Shown here: one piece after another, positions 1 to 6,100 of the stretch
Layout: each line of letters begins with the position of its first letter
How positions within the stretch are numbered: the stretch's first letter is position 1
NCBI GenBank assembly: GCA_002498925.1
Contig: DAJH01000049.1
Location: 3,047-9,146, forward strand
From: Euryarchaeota archaeon UBA173
Lineage (GTDB): Archaea > Thermoplasmatota > Poseidoniia > Poseidoniales > Thalassarchaeaceae
Reading direction: 5' to 3'
Length of the DNA: 6,100 nucleotides
Program-made: the position numbers and the translations under genes
The notes under the pieces: model-generated
What the model was told of the DNA's origin: nothing
What the model saw: the letters and a program-made list of their open reading frames with translations, nothing else
The model's database searches: none

Positions 1-2822
1 GCGACTCGTGCCTTTCCTGCTACGTCTTCCCCCTCTCCGACGGGATACACGCTAACATGCTGGACATCTAGTGCCTCTGCTAGGAAATCTGAGTTGGAAG
101 ACAGGACCTCTGCCTCGTTCAGTCCTGAGCCTATCAGGGAAATATCTCCTTCTGGCCAAGTGTGAATTCTGCCTCTCTTCTTCTTGCTGCCTACGGTGAG
201 TGCCATCCAAGTTTGAAAAATCTCGCCCCTCATGGCCTCTTTCTGGAATATCGGGAGAGACTGGACGTGAGATTGTCCGTCTTTCTTGAAGTCGAAGCCC
301 TCTGAATCCAATCTCAGCGACTCTCTGGCCAGATCGGATTTCCATTGGGCCGATGTCTGGATGACTACTCTGCTAATTCCCCCTTCAGAATGTTTCTCGG
401 CCATTGATCTAAGATTCCTAGCACTGGAAATCACATTCCTAAGGTATCTCTCCTTGGCAAGTACACGGGTATCACCGGATCGGGTTTCTGTAGCTTCAAC
501 TACGTGCTCTGCTAGGAGTCCCTCATTGCCCATGATATTCCAGAACTCCTCTGCTATGTGAGGCGTAGCGGGGGCTAGCATGGGAACCCAAGCTCGAAGG
601 AAATCATTAGCAGTGCTACGATTGGCGCCTCCTCTTCTCCTGTACCAGTTCCAGTCAGAAATCATCTCGAAATGGCTGATCATGACCCCTTCTCTCAATG
701 AGACATCCATCATTGCCTCCTTCCATGTGGATTGATTGGATCTGATTCTGGCCATGAGCCACTCATCGATTTCAGAGGGGCTTTCATCCATCGATTGGAC
801 GGATTGGAAAGCCTCGATAATCGCGAACATCTGTCTATGATTGCCCTCTAGCGCACTGTCAGACCAGTCCATACCGGCCTCCGGGTTGGCCCCGAATAGG
901 ATGAACAGGCGTACTGTGTCCGCCCCATACCTGGAAATCATCTCCTCAGGACTTACCGTATTGCCTAGTGACTTGCTCATCTTAGCCGACCTTGAAGATA
1001 GGGGGGACCCGCAAGAAGGACAGTCCGCCCCAAAGTGGTCAACGTGGTACTCAGTATTGCAATCGGTACAGAACGGTGCTGGCGCGTTCAGCATCCCCTG
1101 GCATACGAGCCTGCCGAATGGCTCTCCGACCTCGTTCATCGAGTGGTCCCTAGTTGCCTTGGTAAAGAATCGGGCATAGAGAAGGTGCATGACCGCATGT
1201 TCTATGCCCCCAATATAGAGATCGACCCCCCCTTCCATCCAATAGTCGACTGCCTCTCTATCAAACGGGGATTGATCGTTTCCAGCGTCGCAGAACCTCA
1301 TGAAATACCATGAGGAGTCATAGAAGGTGTCCATGGTATCGGTCTCCCTAGTAGCTGGATCGCCGCATTCGGGGCAGATTGTATTGACGAAGGAATCATG
1401 TGACTCGAGAGGATTGCCCTTCTGGTCTTCAGTGAATTTTACATCGAGTGGAAGTTCGACTGGTAGGTCCTCGGATGGGACCGGGACTATACCACAAGAC
1501 TCGCAATGTATCATGGGAATTGGTGTACCCCAGAACCTCTGACGGCTCAATAGCCAGTCCTTCAACCGGTATTGGACTGAGCCGTGTCCCGCGCCATTTC
1601 TCTCCAGTTCCTGTATGACGGCGGTTTTCGCATTATCACCAGAGAGTCCGTCAAAAACATCCATGGCCGAGTTGACCATTGGCCCATAGCCATCGAAGGC
1701 GGAGGAAAGCTCGGCTTCGGGGTCATCACCCGGAGAGGCGATCAATCCCCTTCTAATCTCCAAGCCATACCTACTCGCGAAGTCGAAGTCCCTCTGGTCA
1801 TGACCGGGGACAGCCATCACAGCGCCGGTTCCATACGAGGCGACGACGAAGTTGCCAGCATAGATCGGAACCTTCTCCCCGCTTAGGGGATTGATTGCAT
1901 ACCTGCCCAAGAATACACCCTTCTTCTCCTTCAGCATGTTGATTCTCTCGAACTCAGACATCCTAGTGCACTCCTCGAGAAGATCCCTCCAGGCACCTTC
2001 CCACTCTGTTCCGGCGCATAGCTCCTCGCAAAGTTCATGCTCTGGGGAGAGAGTCAGGAAGGTCACTCCGAAAATGGTATCCGGCCTAGTTGTGAAGGCC
2101 CCGATCACTGATTCTGAGCCATCTACCTTGAAGTCTATATGAGCCCCGTGCGAACGTCCTATCCAATTCCTCTGCATGGCCTTTACATTTTCAGGAAATG
2201 AGATGTTATCCAACTCATCGAGAAGTTCGTCCGAATAGTCAGTCATTCTCAGGAACCACTGGGACATGTCCCTCTGTACTACCTCTAGTCCACACCTCCA
2301 ACAGCGGTTATTCTTGACCTGCTCGTTCGCAAGAACCGTGTCACAATCTATGCACCAGTTGACGGGGGCTGTTCTTCTCTCGACCAATCCGCTTTCGTTC
2401 AGTGCGAGGAATATCTCTTGGTTCCACCTGTAGTAATCGACGTCCGAGGTTGCTAGGAATCTCCTCCAGTCGTATGAATACCCCATCCTCTCCTGGTCCT
2501 GACGGATACTGGATATGTTTCGGTGTGTGACGTGATGGGGATGGCCCCCCTCCTTCTTTGCGGCGTTCTCTGCAGGCATTCCGAACGAGTCGTATCCCAT
2601 TGGGTAGAGTACGTTTCTTCCCATCAGCCTATGGAATCTGGCCATGGCATCTCCAATTGAGTAGTTTCTGACATGGCCCATGTGCATATGGCCTGAGGGA
2701 TACGGGAACATCTCCAAGCAGTAGAATTTCTCTCTGCTGTGATCAACTTCGGCCTCGAAAGACTTCGAGTCTGCCCACGCCTTCTGCCAGCGGGTCTCTA
2801 TTTCTTGGGCATCGTAGTCCAT
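1..2822 (-). CDS. leuS: Leucyl-tRNA synthetase, bacterial-type core, C-terminus off the left edge
   Basis: Cytoplasmic class I enzyme that charges tRNA-Leu with leucine using ATP and edits mischarged products. The frame is open for 940 codons. The ATG at 2822 is chosen because it opens MDYDAQEIETRWQKAW, a typical LeuRS N-terminus, and has a well-spaced GGAG upstream. Landmarks: HIGH-type motif HMGH at residues 47-50; Cys pairs 157/160 and 174/177 (first zinc knuckle); editing domain with TTRPDT at 244-249 and GTGAVMAVPGHDQRDFEFA with D342; Cys pairs 440/443 and 483/486; RETDTMDTFYDSSWY near 490-505; Cys pairs 585/588 and 601/604 just before KMSKS at 614-618; then the bacterial-type DWSDSALEGNHR leading into the anticodon-binding domain. 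Bacterial LeuRS is usually 800-880 residues, so this one is long. The visible C-terminus lacks the VQVNGKVRG-like segment of bacterial enzymes and ends in GEGEDVAGKARVA, which resembles archaeal LeuRS tails from memory. Only a short stretch is probably missing. Confidence 0.97.
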   Translation of the reverse strand, partial: MDYDAQEIETRWQKAWADSKSFEAEVDHSREKFYCLEMFPYPSGHMHMGHVRNYSIGDAMARFHRLMGRNVLYPMGYDSFGMPAENAAKKEGGHPHHVTHRNISSIRQDQERMGYSYDWRRFLATSDVDYYRWNQEIFLALNESGLVERRTAPVNWCIDCDTVLANEQVKNNRCWRCGLEVVQRDMSQWFLRMTDYSDELLDELDNISFPENVKAMQRNWIGRSHGAHIDFKVDGSESVIGAFTTRPDTIFGVTFLTLSPEHELCEELCAGTEWEGAWRDLLEECTRMSEFERINMLKEKKGVFLGRYAINPLSGEKVPIYAGNFVVASYGTGAVMAVPGHDQRDFDFASRYGLEIRRGLIASPGDDPEAELSSAFDGYGPMVNSAMDVFDGLSGDNAKTAVIQELERNGAGHGSVQYRLKDWLLSRQRFWGTPIPMIHCESCGIVPVPSEDLPVELPLDVKFTEDQKGNPLESHDSFVNTICPECGDPATRETDTMDTFYDSSWYFMRFCDAGNDQSPFDREAVDYWMEGGVDLYIGGIEHAVMHLLYARFFTKATRDHSMNEVGEPFGRLVCQGMLNAPAPFCTDCNTEYHVDHFGADCPSCGSPLSSRSAKMSKSLGNTVSPEEMISRYGADTVRLFILFGANPEAGMDWSDSALEGNHRQMFAIIEAFQSVQSMDESPSEIDEWLMARIRSNQSTWKEAMMDVSLREGVMISHFEMISDWNWYRRRGGANRSTANDFLRAWVPMLAPATPHIAEEFWNIMGNEGLLAEHVVEATETRSGDTRVLAKERYLRNVISSARNLRSMAEKHSEGGISRVVIQTSAQWKSDLARESLRLDSEGFDFKKDGQSHVQSLPIFQKEAMRGEIFQTWMALTVGSKKKRGRIHTWPEGDISLIGSGLNEAEVLSSNSDFLAEALDVQHVSVYPVGEGEDVAGKARV

Positions 2823-2826
2823 TTTT

Positions 2827-2833
2827 TCACTCC
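2827..2833 (-). promoter_or_regulatory. leuS ribosome binding site
   Basis: On the minus strand the bases read GGAGTGA, with GGAG ending seven bases before the leuS ATG at 2822. It supports that start over an in-frame GTG at 2855 that lies inside the upstream hairpin. No comparably clear site precedes the three plus-strand genes, so it stands out in this window. Confidence 0.6.
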
Positions 2834-2846
2834 ATTGGGCTTCTAA

Positions 2847-2864
2847 GGGAGCCACTAGGCTCCC
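2847..2864 (-). promoter_or_regulatory. Perfect GC-rich hairpin in the leuS leader
   Basis: GGGAGCC (2847-2853), a 4-base loop and GGCTCCC (2858-2864) form an uninterrupted 7-bp stem. If leuS transcription starts upstream of it, the hairpin sits in the 5' leader, about 13 bases before the ribosome binding site. It could act in attenuation, translation control or transcript protection. No T-run follows on either strand, so it is not a classical intrinsic terminator. The stem is seen directly; any role is inferred. Confidence 0.45.
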
Positions 2865-2888
2865 CGCAGAAGCAGTAGGCTGGCCAGT

Positions 2889-2919
2889 AGCCCGCCTTGC
2901 AGGGTGTATGAAGCGGGCT
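2889..2919. repeat. 7-bp inverted repeat with 17-base loop in the divergent intergenic region
   Basis: AGCCCGC (2889-2895) pairs exactly with GCGGGCT (2913-2919). Just to its left is the 8-base palindrome CTGGCCAG (2880-2887). Either could be an operator or part of a folded leader between the divergent leuS and hydrolase genes. I could not recognise an archaeal TATA box or a bacterial -35/-10 pair anywhere in 2823-2990. Confidence 0.3.
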
Positions 2920-2990
2920 TTCGTGCCACGTATCGCGACTCGGACGTTCTGCTTTGAAGCCTGCCCCGAGAGTGGGGGTCCGCCACACCT

Positions 2991-3731
2991 ATGGGAGATG
3001 GTTGCGTCCGAGTCTTGATGCTGAGGGACGGGGAGTTCGACAAGAGGGTCGGGGACGATGGAGTAGAGGTCTGGGTCACCCAGATGGGGGGTTACATGAA
3101 CATGAACACCGCATTCATCGACAGGGGGTCGGGAATTGTGGCGATCGTCGACCCTTTCGACTCGGAAAGGTGGGTGGAGGGACTAGCACAAGAGGGGCTC
3201 TCGCCTACGCATCTGCTGTACACCCATACCCATCGTGATCATGTCGCTGGATACTCCTCCATGATGTCATTGGTTCCGGATGTGGAGGTTTGGGGTCACG
3301 AAGAGGCGCGCGTACCCAGCTTGCTTGGACATGTCGTATTCAAGAAGGTCGACTTCACGGAAACTTGGGCCAATGGTCCGGATACCACTGTGGAGTGGTC
3401 TGCGGGCGCGATCACCCTCGGAGTGACGCATTCGCCCGGGCACGCACCGGGGCATGTCACGCTGCATGGACATGGGGTGTATCACGCGGGTGACCTGTTA
3501 TTCACCAACGGAATGGGGAGGGTTGACCTACCCGGTAGTGACCCCCGAGCTCAATGGATGAGCATACGTAATGCGAAGGGGATCCTAATGGAGCTTCCAA
3601 GAGATTGGCGCCTGATTCCAGGACATCGGTATGACTGGATTGACGGGACCACCCCCGACTGGGTGAGCGTCGGCGAGGCCCTTCAGCACAACTATGCTCT
3701 AAATTCGCCAGCTCTGGAAAGGATGGGGTGA
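2991..3731 (+). CDS. Metallo-beta-lactamase-fold hydrolase, glyoxalase II-like
   Basis: A 246-residue protein with no signal peptide or membrane segment, so probably cytoplasmic. The dinuclear metal site is complete: THTHRDHVAG gives H79, H81, D83 and H84; SPGHAPGH gives H151; HAGD gives D168; IPGH gives H212. The stretch GDLLFTNGMGRVDLPGSDPRAQW is typical of the glyoxalase II (GloB) side of the superfamily, but the canonical GHGP near the end is replaced by GHRYDW. The substrate cannot be named; a thioester or other ester hydrolase is plausible, and a true glyoxalase II is not shown. The ATG at 2991 is the first start after an in-frame stop at 2955. M10 (ATG at 3018) is an alternative that would begin nearer the conserved core. 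No clear ribosome binding site precedes either start. It is the first gene of the apparent operon, divergent from leuS, and its stop overlaps the next gene's start (GTGA). Confidence 0.93.
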   Translation: MGDGCVRVLMLRDGEFDKRVGDDGVEVWVTQMGGYMNMNTAFIDRGSGIVAIVDPFDSERWVEGLAQEGLSPTHLLYTHTHRDHVAGYSSMMSLVPDVEVWGHEEARVPSLLGHVVFKKVDFTETWANGPDTTVEWSAGAITLGVTHSPGHAPGHVTLHGHGVYHAGDLLFTNGMGRVDLPGSDPRAQWMSIRNAKGILMELPRDWRLIPGHRYDWIDGTTPDWVSVGEALQHNYALNSPALERMG

Positions 3732-4315
3732 ATCGTTTGGAAGGGCCCTTGCCCACCCCCTCTGGCGATGGGATTCCGATCGAAGCGCACAAACGACTCA
3801 TCGCATACAGAATCGGGCCGCAGGAAATCGACCTCACATTCAGGAACAGGGTGGCACATGAGAACGGATGGGACACTGGGATGGCAGAGAGGGCGATCCA
3901 GGAGTACAAGAGGTTCGCATACCTCTGCGCACACAGTCCGACCCCATGCACGCCATCAATGGAGGTCGATCAGGTCTGGCACATGCACATGACCTACACT
4001 CATGACTACTGGGGGAGATTCTGCCCGGACCTACTAGGATACCAGTTGCATCACGGCCCTACCGAGGGAGGGGATGACGAGGAAGAGAAGCATGTCGAGC
4101 AGTACGAGAACACTCTTGTCTACTACGAACGAGTATTCGGAAGGCCTCCGCCTAGTGATTTGTGGCCTTCTACTGGGGAGAGATTCTCCTCTTTCCCACA
4201 TCTACAGTGGGTCAATCTCTCGGAGTATTCGATAACTCCCAAATCGAGAATTTACCTAGCGATTGGTGTGGCTTCCGTAGTCTCCTTTATCTTGGGCTCT
4301 CTGCTGCCTATTTGA
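3728..4315 (+). CDS. GRDP-like (WHMH motif) protein with C-terminal membrane anchor
   Basis: A 195-residue protein starting at a GTG that shares four bases with the preceding stop codon, which suggests translational coupling. Residues about 30-150 match the pattern I recall for the glycine-rich domain-containing protein-like family (PF07173, DUF1399): a helical part ENGWDTGMAERAIQEYKRF, then VDQVWHMHMTYTHDYW (80-95), QLHHGPTEGG (107-115) and a closing EQYENTLVYYERVFG. Conserved histidines H85, H87, H92, H108 and H109 could bind a metal. The family has no established biochemical activity that I can cite. There is no signal peptide; a single hydrophobic segment at about 175-193 ends the protein almost immediately, so it looks like a tail-anchored protein with its domain in the cytoplasm. 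It lacks a Gly-rich region of its own; that feature is on the neighbouring protein. The next gene begins one base after its stop. Real coding is certain from frame and packing; family assignment is moderate. Confidence 0.85.
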   Translation: MNRLEGPLPTPSGDGIPIEAHKRLIAYRIGPQEIDLTFRNRVAHENGWDTGMAERAIQEYKRFAYLCAHSPTPCTPSMEVDQVWHMHMTYTHDYWGRFCPDLLGYQLHHGPTEGGDDEEEKHVEQYENTLVYYERVFGRPPPSDLWPSTGERFSSFPHLQWVNLSEYSITPKSRIYLAIGVASVVSFILGSLLPI

Positions 4316-4316
4316 C

Positions 4317-6100
4317 ATGGGTCGAGCTTTGATAGCCGTTGTTGCCGTCATATTGCTATCAAGTTCCGTTTCCGGGCTACCAAATGGTGTTGATGAGTAC
4401 AATCTGGGCCCCGAATACTTCCCCCCAGCACCGGAGGGAGACTGGTATGTCTACGACGTTGCCGGAGTAATCAGCGACGAGACAGAGGCGGAGTTCGAAG
4501 TAGAGCTGGTCCGAATCCAAGAGGAGTACGGGGTATTGGTGAGGCTTGTCACTATAGGAGACATGTGGAACTATGGAGTGGGGCCCTGGGATCCTTCCGA
4601 GGACTTCTTCAGCGACGATGAAGGGTACGCTAGGCAGATGTTCCAGCACTATGGAATGGAGGGGGGAGAGGAGCCCAGCATGATGATAGCCCTGTCAACT
4701 GGGGACCGCCAGTTCAAGTTCGTGATGCCGGACATGCCGGCACTGAACCAGAGGATATCCGGAGACGTCTTCATCAATGGGGCGTGGAGGCTTGGCGATG
4801 CCGCTGATCACTATGAAGGGAATCTGGATTGGGGTGAAAATACCGTCGGGATGTACTATGGCTACGACAATTGCGAATGGGGCGAGCCGACGGACACGTG
4901 GTACCTGGATGTTGGCTACGACCGCGTTGAAGCGTGGGAGTGTACTTGGGATCGTGCTGATGATTGGGAACCATGGAATGATGTCTGGGGCTACTGCGAG
5001 AATAGGGGAGGAGAGTGGCAGTGGTACTGCTACAACCATCCTTGGGTGGTCAAAGAAGACTGGAACCATGTTCACAAATATGATGGCGCGGGACCCGAAA
5101 ACGCAAACGGGACCCTCTTGGACATCAATAACGAATACACAAAAGGGAATCTGTGGGAAATAGCACTGTCGAAATACATCCACAGGGTTGACGATGTGGT
5201 TGGCCCAGAGCCTTGGCACTGGAGTGTACACTCAGGAGTCTACTCGATCGGGCTCTTGGGCGTGGTGTTCTTAGTCTCCAGGATGCGCAAGGAGAGGACC
5301 TTCGACCATGAGTTTTGGGAGAGGAAAGAGTGGGCAGAGGAGAGGCTGGGGTTCGCATACTCGAGAAGAAGGGGTATGCTTTCTCTAAAGAGCCTGAAGG
5401 GAGAGCCTGACGGCACGGTTTTCGAGAAGGTGAGTGACCAGATAGAGAGGCTGACCAAGTCCATCACCGGCGAACTTCGGGAGATCGAGTATGACCCGGA
5501 TTTGCACAAGAGTTGTGCCGAGCTCAACAAGAGGGCCGATGACGTTGGGATCCCAGAAGAGGTGCAGTTGATCGATATGGACCTAGAAGAGGAGTTCAGG
5601 ACAATCCAGGAATTCGGTGACTCTCGAGACAGGATCAACTCGATCCTCATGATTTGCCTAGTTCCCATATATTTCGCACTGATATACCTCGGTCTGAGCA
5701 TGGTTGCTTACCATCCATTCACTCTGGGCGACTGGCTCCTGGACGACCCTTGGTTGGTGTTTGGCCTGATCAATGGATTAGTCGGTGGCATAGTAGTTGG
5801 CTCAACTATCGTCCTGTATCTCCTCTATGGGTTCGTCATATGGTCGGTTTCAGATTTGGTCAGGGAATACGCAGGGGTTCGCTCTCCCCTATTCCCACTC
5901 TATAGGCCCCAACCGACAGCTCGAGTGGTCGATTACAGCAATGTGATCATCCCCGTGGCTGTTGGGTCCTATCTAATCGACGATGTCGTCACAGGCGGAT
6001 ACATGGTCACCAGCGCGGGTTTCGACGAGCACGGGAACGAGATATACGAATCCAGCATACCCGTCAGCAGCGGTGGTGGCGGCGGTGGCGGCTGCGGCGG
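4317..6100 (+). CDS. Large membrane protein: TPM-like domain, Trp-rich insert, Gly/Cys tail (3' partial)
   Basis: The frame is open for 594 codons and runs off the right edge. The start is the ATG one base after the upstream stop; it gives a clear signal peptide (MGRALIAVVAVILLSSSVSG, cleavage near 20). Residues about 43-170 resemble a TPM domain (PF04536): VYDVAGVISDETEAEFEVEL, then EEYGVLVRLVTIG, YARQMFQHYG and PSMMIALSTGDRQFKFV. The usual glycine-rich GYGLE-like step after this is replaced by MPDMPAL, so it is divergent. Residues 172-249 form a Trp/Tyr/Cys-rich insert. A first membrane segment lies at about 304-321, followed by basic RMRKER and a charged, probably helical cytoplasmic region (322-441). 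Membrane segments at about 443-466 and 479-509 follow, then a tail ending SSGGGGGGGCG before the cut. TPM proteins such as YgcG relatives often end in a Gly-rich tail, which fits. The 31-residue last hydrophobic stretch could also be a hairpin, which would move the tail outside. Role unknown. Confidence 0.88.
   Translation, partial: MGRALIAVVAVILLSSSVSGLPNGVDEYNLGPEYFPPAPEGDWYVYDVAGVISDETEAEFEVELVRIQEEYGVLVRLVTIGDMWNYGVGPWDPSEDFFSDDEGYARQMFQHYGMEGGEEPSMMIALSTGDRQFKFVMPDMPALNQRISGDVFINGAWRLGDAADHYEGNLDWGENTVGMYYGYDNCEWGEPTDTWYLDVGYDRVEAWECTWDRADDWEPWNDVWGYCENRGGEWQWYCYNHPWVVKEDWNHVHKYDGAGPENANGTLLDINNEYTKGNLWEIALSKYIHRVDDVVGPEPWHWSVHSGVYSIGLLGVVFLVSRMRKERTFDHEFWERKEWAEERLGFAYSRRRGMLSLKSLKGEPDGTVFEKVSDQIERLTKSITGELREIEYDPDLHKSCAELNKRADDVGIPEEVQLIDMDLEEEFRTIQEFGDSRDRINSILMICLVPIYFALIYLGLSMVAYHPFTLGDWLLDDPWLVFGLINGLVGGIVVGSTIVLYLLYGFVIWSVSDLVREYAGVRSPLFPLYRPQPTARVVDYSNVIIPVAVGSYLIDDVVTGGYMVTSAGFDEHGNEIYESSIPVSSGGGGGGGCG
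4830..5063 (+). other. Trp/Tyr/Cys-rich extracytoplasmic insert within the TPM-like protein
   Basis: Residues 172-249 of the protein hold 12 tryptophans and 8 tyrosines in 78 positions, plus four cysteines (C186, C209, C227, C238) and many acidic residues. It lies between the TPM-like domain and the first membrane segment, so it should be outside the membrane. I recognise no family. The even cysteine count allows two disulfides or one metal site. The aromatic density suggests binding of carbohydrate, lipid headgroups or another aromatic ligand, but that is inference only. Confidence 0.6.
6072..6100 (+). repeat. GGY glycine-codon repeat encoding a Gly/Cys tail, cut by the window edge
   Basis: Seven consecutive GGT/GGC codons, then TGC and further GGC/GG, encode a poly-glycine run with a first cysteine at residue 593 after PVSS. 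It is in frame with the membrane protein and is its C-terminal low-complexity tail, not a separate element. Its full length and cysteine count are outside the window. Confidence 0.8.

Noticed and set aside
2853..2855. In-frame upstream GTG as the leuS start
   Set aside because: It lies in the loop/stem of the hairpin, has no ribosome binding site, and would add residues before the normal LeuRS N-terminus.
2823..2990. tRNA gene or T-box leader suggested by several stems upstream of leuS
   Set aside because: No GGTTCRA-type T-arm or anticodon arm on either strand, and no recognisable T-box sequence.
2991..3731. Persulfide dioxygenase (ETHE1-like) identity for the hydrolase
   Set aside because: It has HxHxDH but the second-half motifs (GHAPGH, GMGRVDLPGSDPRAQW, IPGHRYDW) look like the glyoxalase II side of the superfamily.
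3502..3951. Minus-strand reading frame of 149 codons across the hydrolase and GRDP-like genes
   Set aside because: It spans the junction of two well-supported plus-strand genes and its product matches nothing I recognise.
4777..5163. Plus-strand frame of 128 codons inside the TPM-like gene
   Set aside because: Out-of-frame shadow; Gly/Thr/Met-rich low-complexity product, while the host frame codes the Trp-rich insert.
4695..5231. Minus-strand reading frame of 178 codons opposite the TPM-like gene
   Set aside because: It lies entirely within the long plus-strand frame that has a signal peptide, domain match and membrane segments; its product is Pro/Val-rich with no recognisable motif.
5240..5701. 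Minus-strand reading frame of 153 codons, Ser/Leu-rich
   Set aside because: Antisense shadow of the charged cytoplasmic region of the membrane protein; the Ser/Leu bias is the mirror of GAG/AGG-type codons.

Overview
The window reads as a piece of an archaeal-looking chromosome, possibly a mesophilic euryarchaeon of the Thermoplasmatota/Poseidoniales kind. The lineage call is low confidence. It rests on heavy AGA/AGG use for arginine (about two thirds of Arg codons in the last gene), frequent ATA isoleucine codons, moderately high GC, mostly absent Shine-Dalgarno sites, and a leucyl-tRNA synthetase whose C-terminal part looks archaeal although its core is bacterial-type. I see no mobile element, CRISPR array, tRNA or rRNA.

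Layout. Bases 1-2822 (minus strand) hold nearly all of leuS, reading out of the left edge; 940 codons are visible with no internal stop. A GC-rich 168-base divergent intergenic region (2823-2990) carries the leuS ribosome binding site, a perfect 7-bp stem/4-nt loop hairpin in the leuS leader and a second 7-bp inverted repeat. From 2991 to the right edge, three plus-strand genes are packed as an operon. They are a metallo-beta-lactamase-fold hydrolase with a full set of metal ligands, a small C-terminally anchored protein of the GRDP-like family with a VDQVWHMHM motif, and a large membrane protein. The large protein has a signal peptide, a divergent TPM-like domain, a Trp/Tyr/Cys-rich insert, three membrane segments and a Gly/Cys-rich C-terminal tail cut by the window edge. 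The first two genes overlap by 4 bases (GTGA) and the second and third are one base apart, so translation is probably coupled.

How they may work together. leuS is housekeeping and stands apart. The three plus-strand genes are the interesting part. Predicted topology puts the His-rich domain of the small protein and the Gly/Cys tail of the large one on the same (cytoplasmic) face of the membrane, so the two could form one complex, with the TPM-like and Trp-rich parts outside the cell. The hydrolase could supply a soluble enzymatic step. No function for the set is established by the sequence; the partnership is inferred from gene packing and topology.
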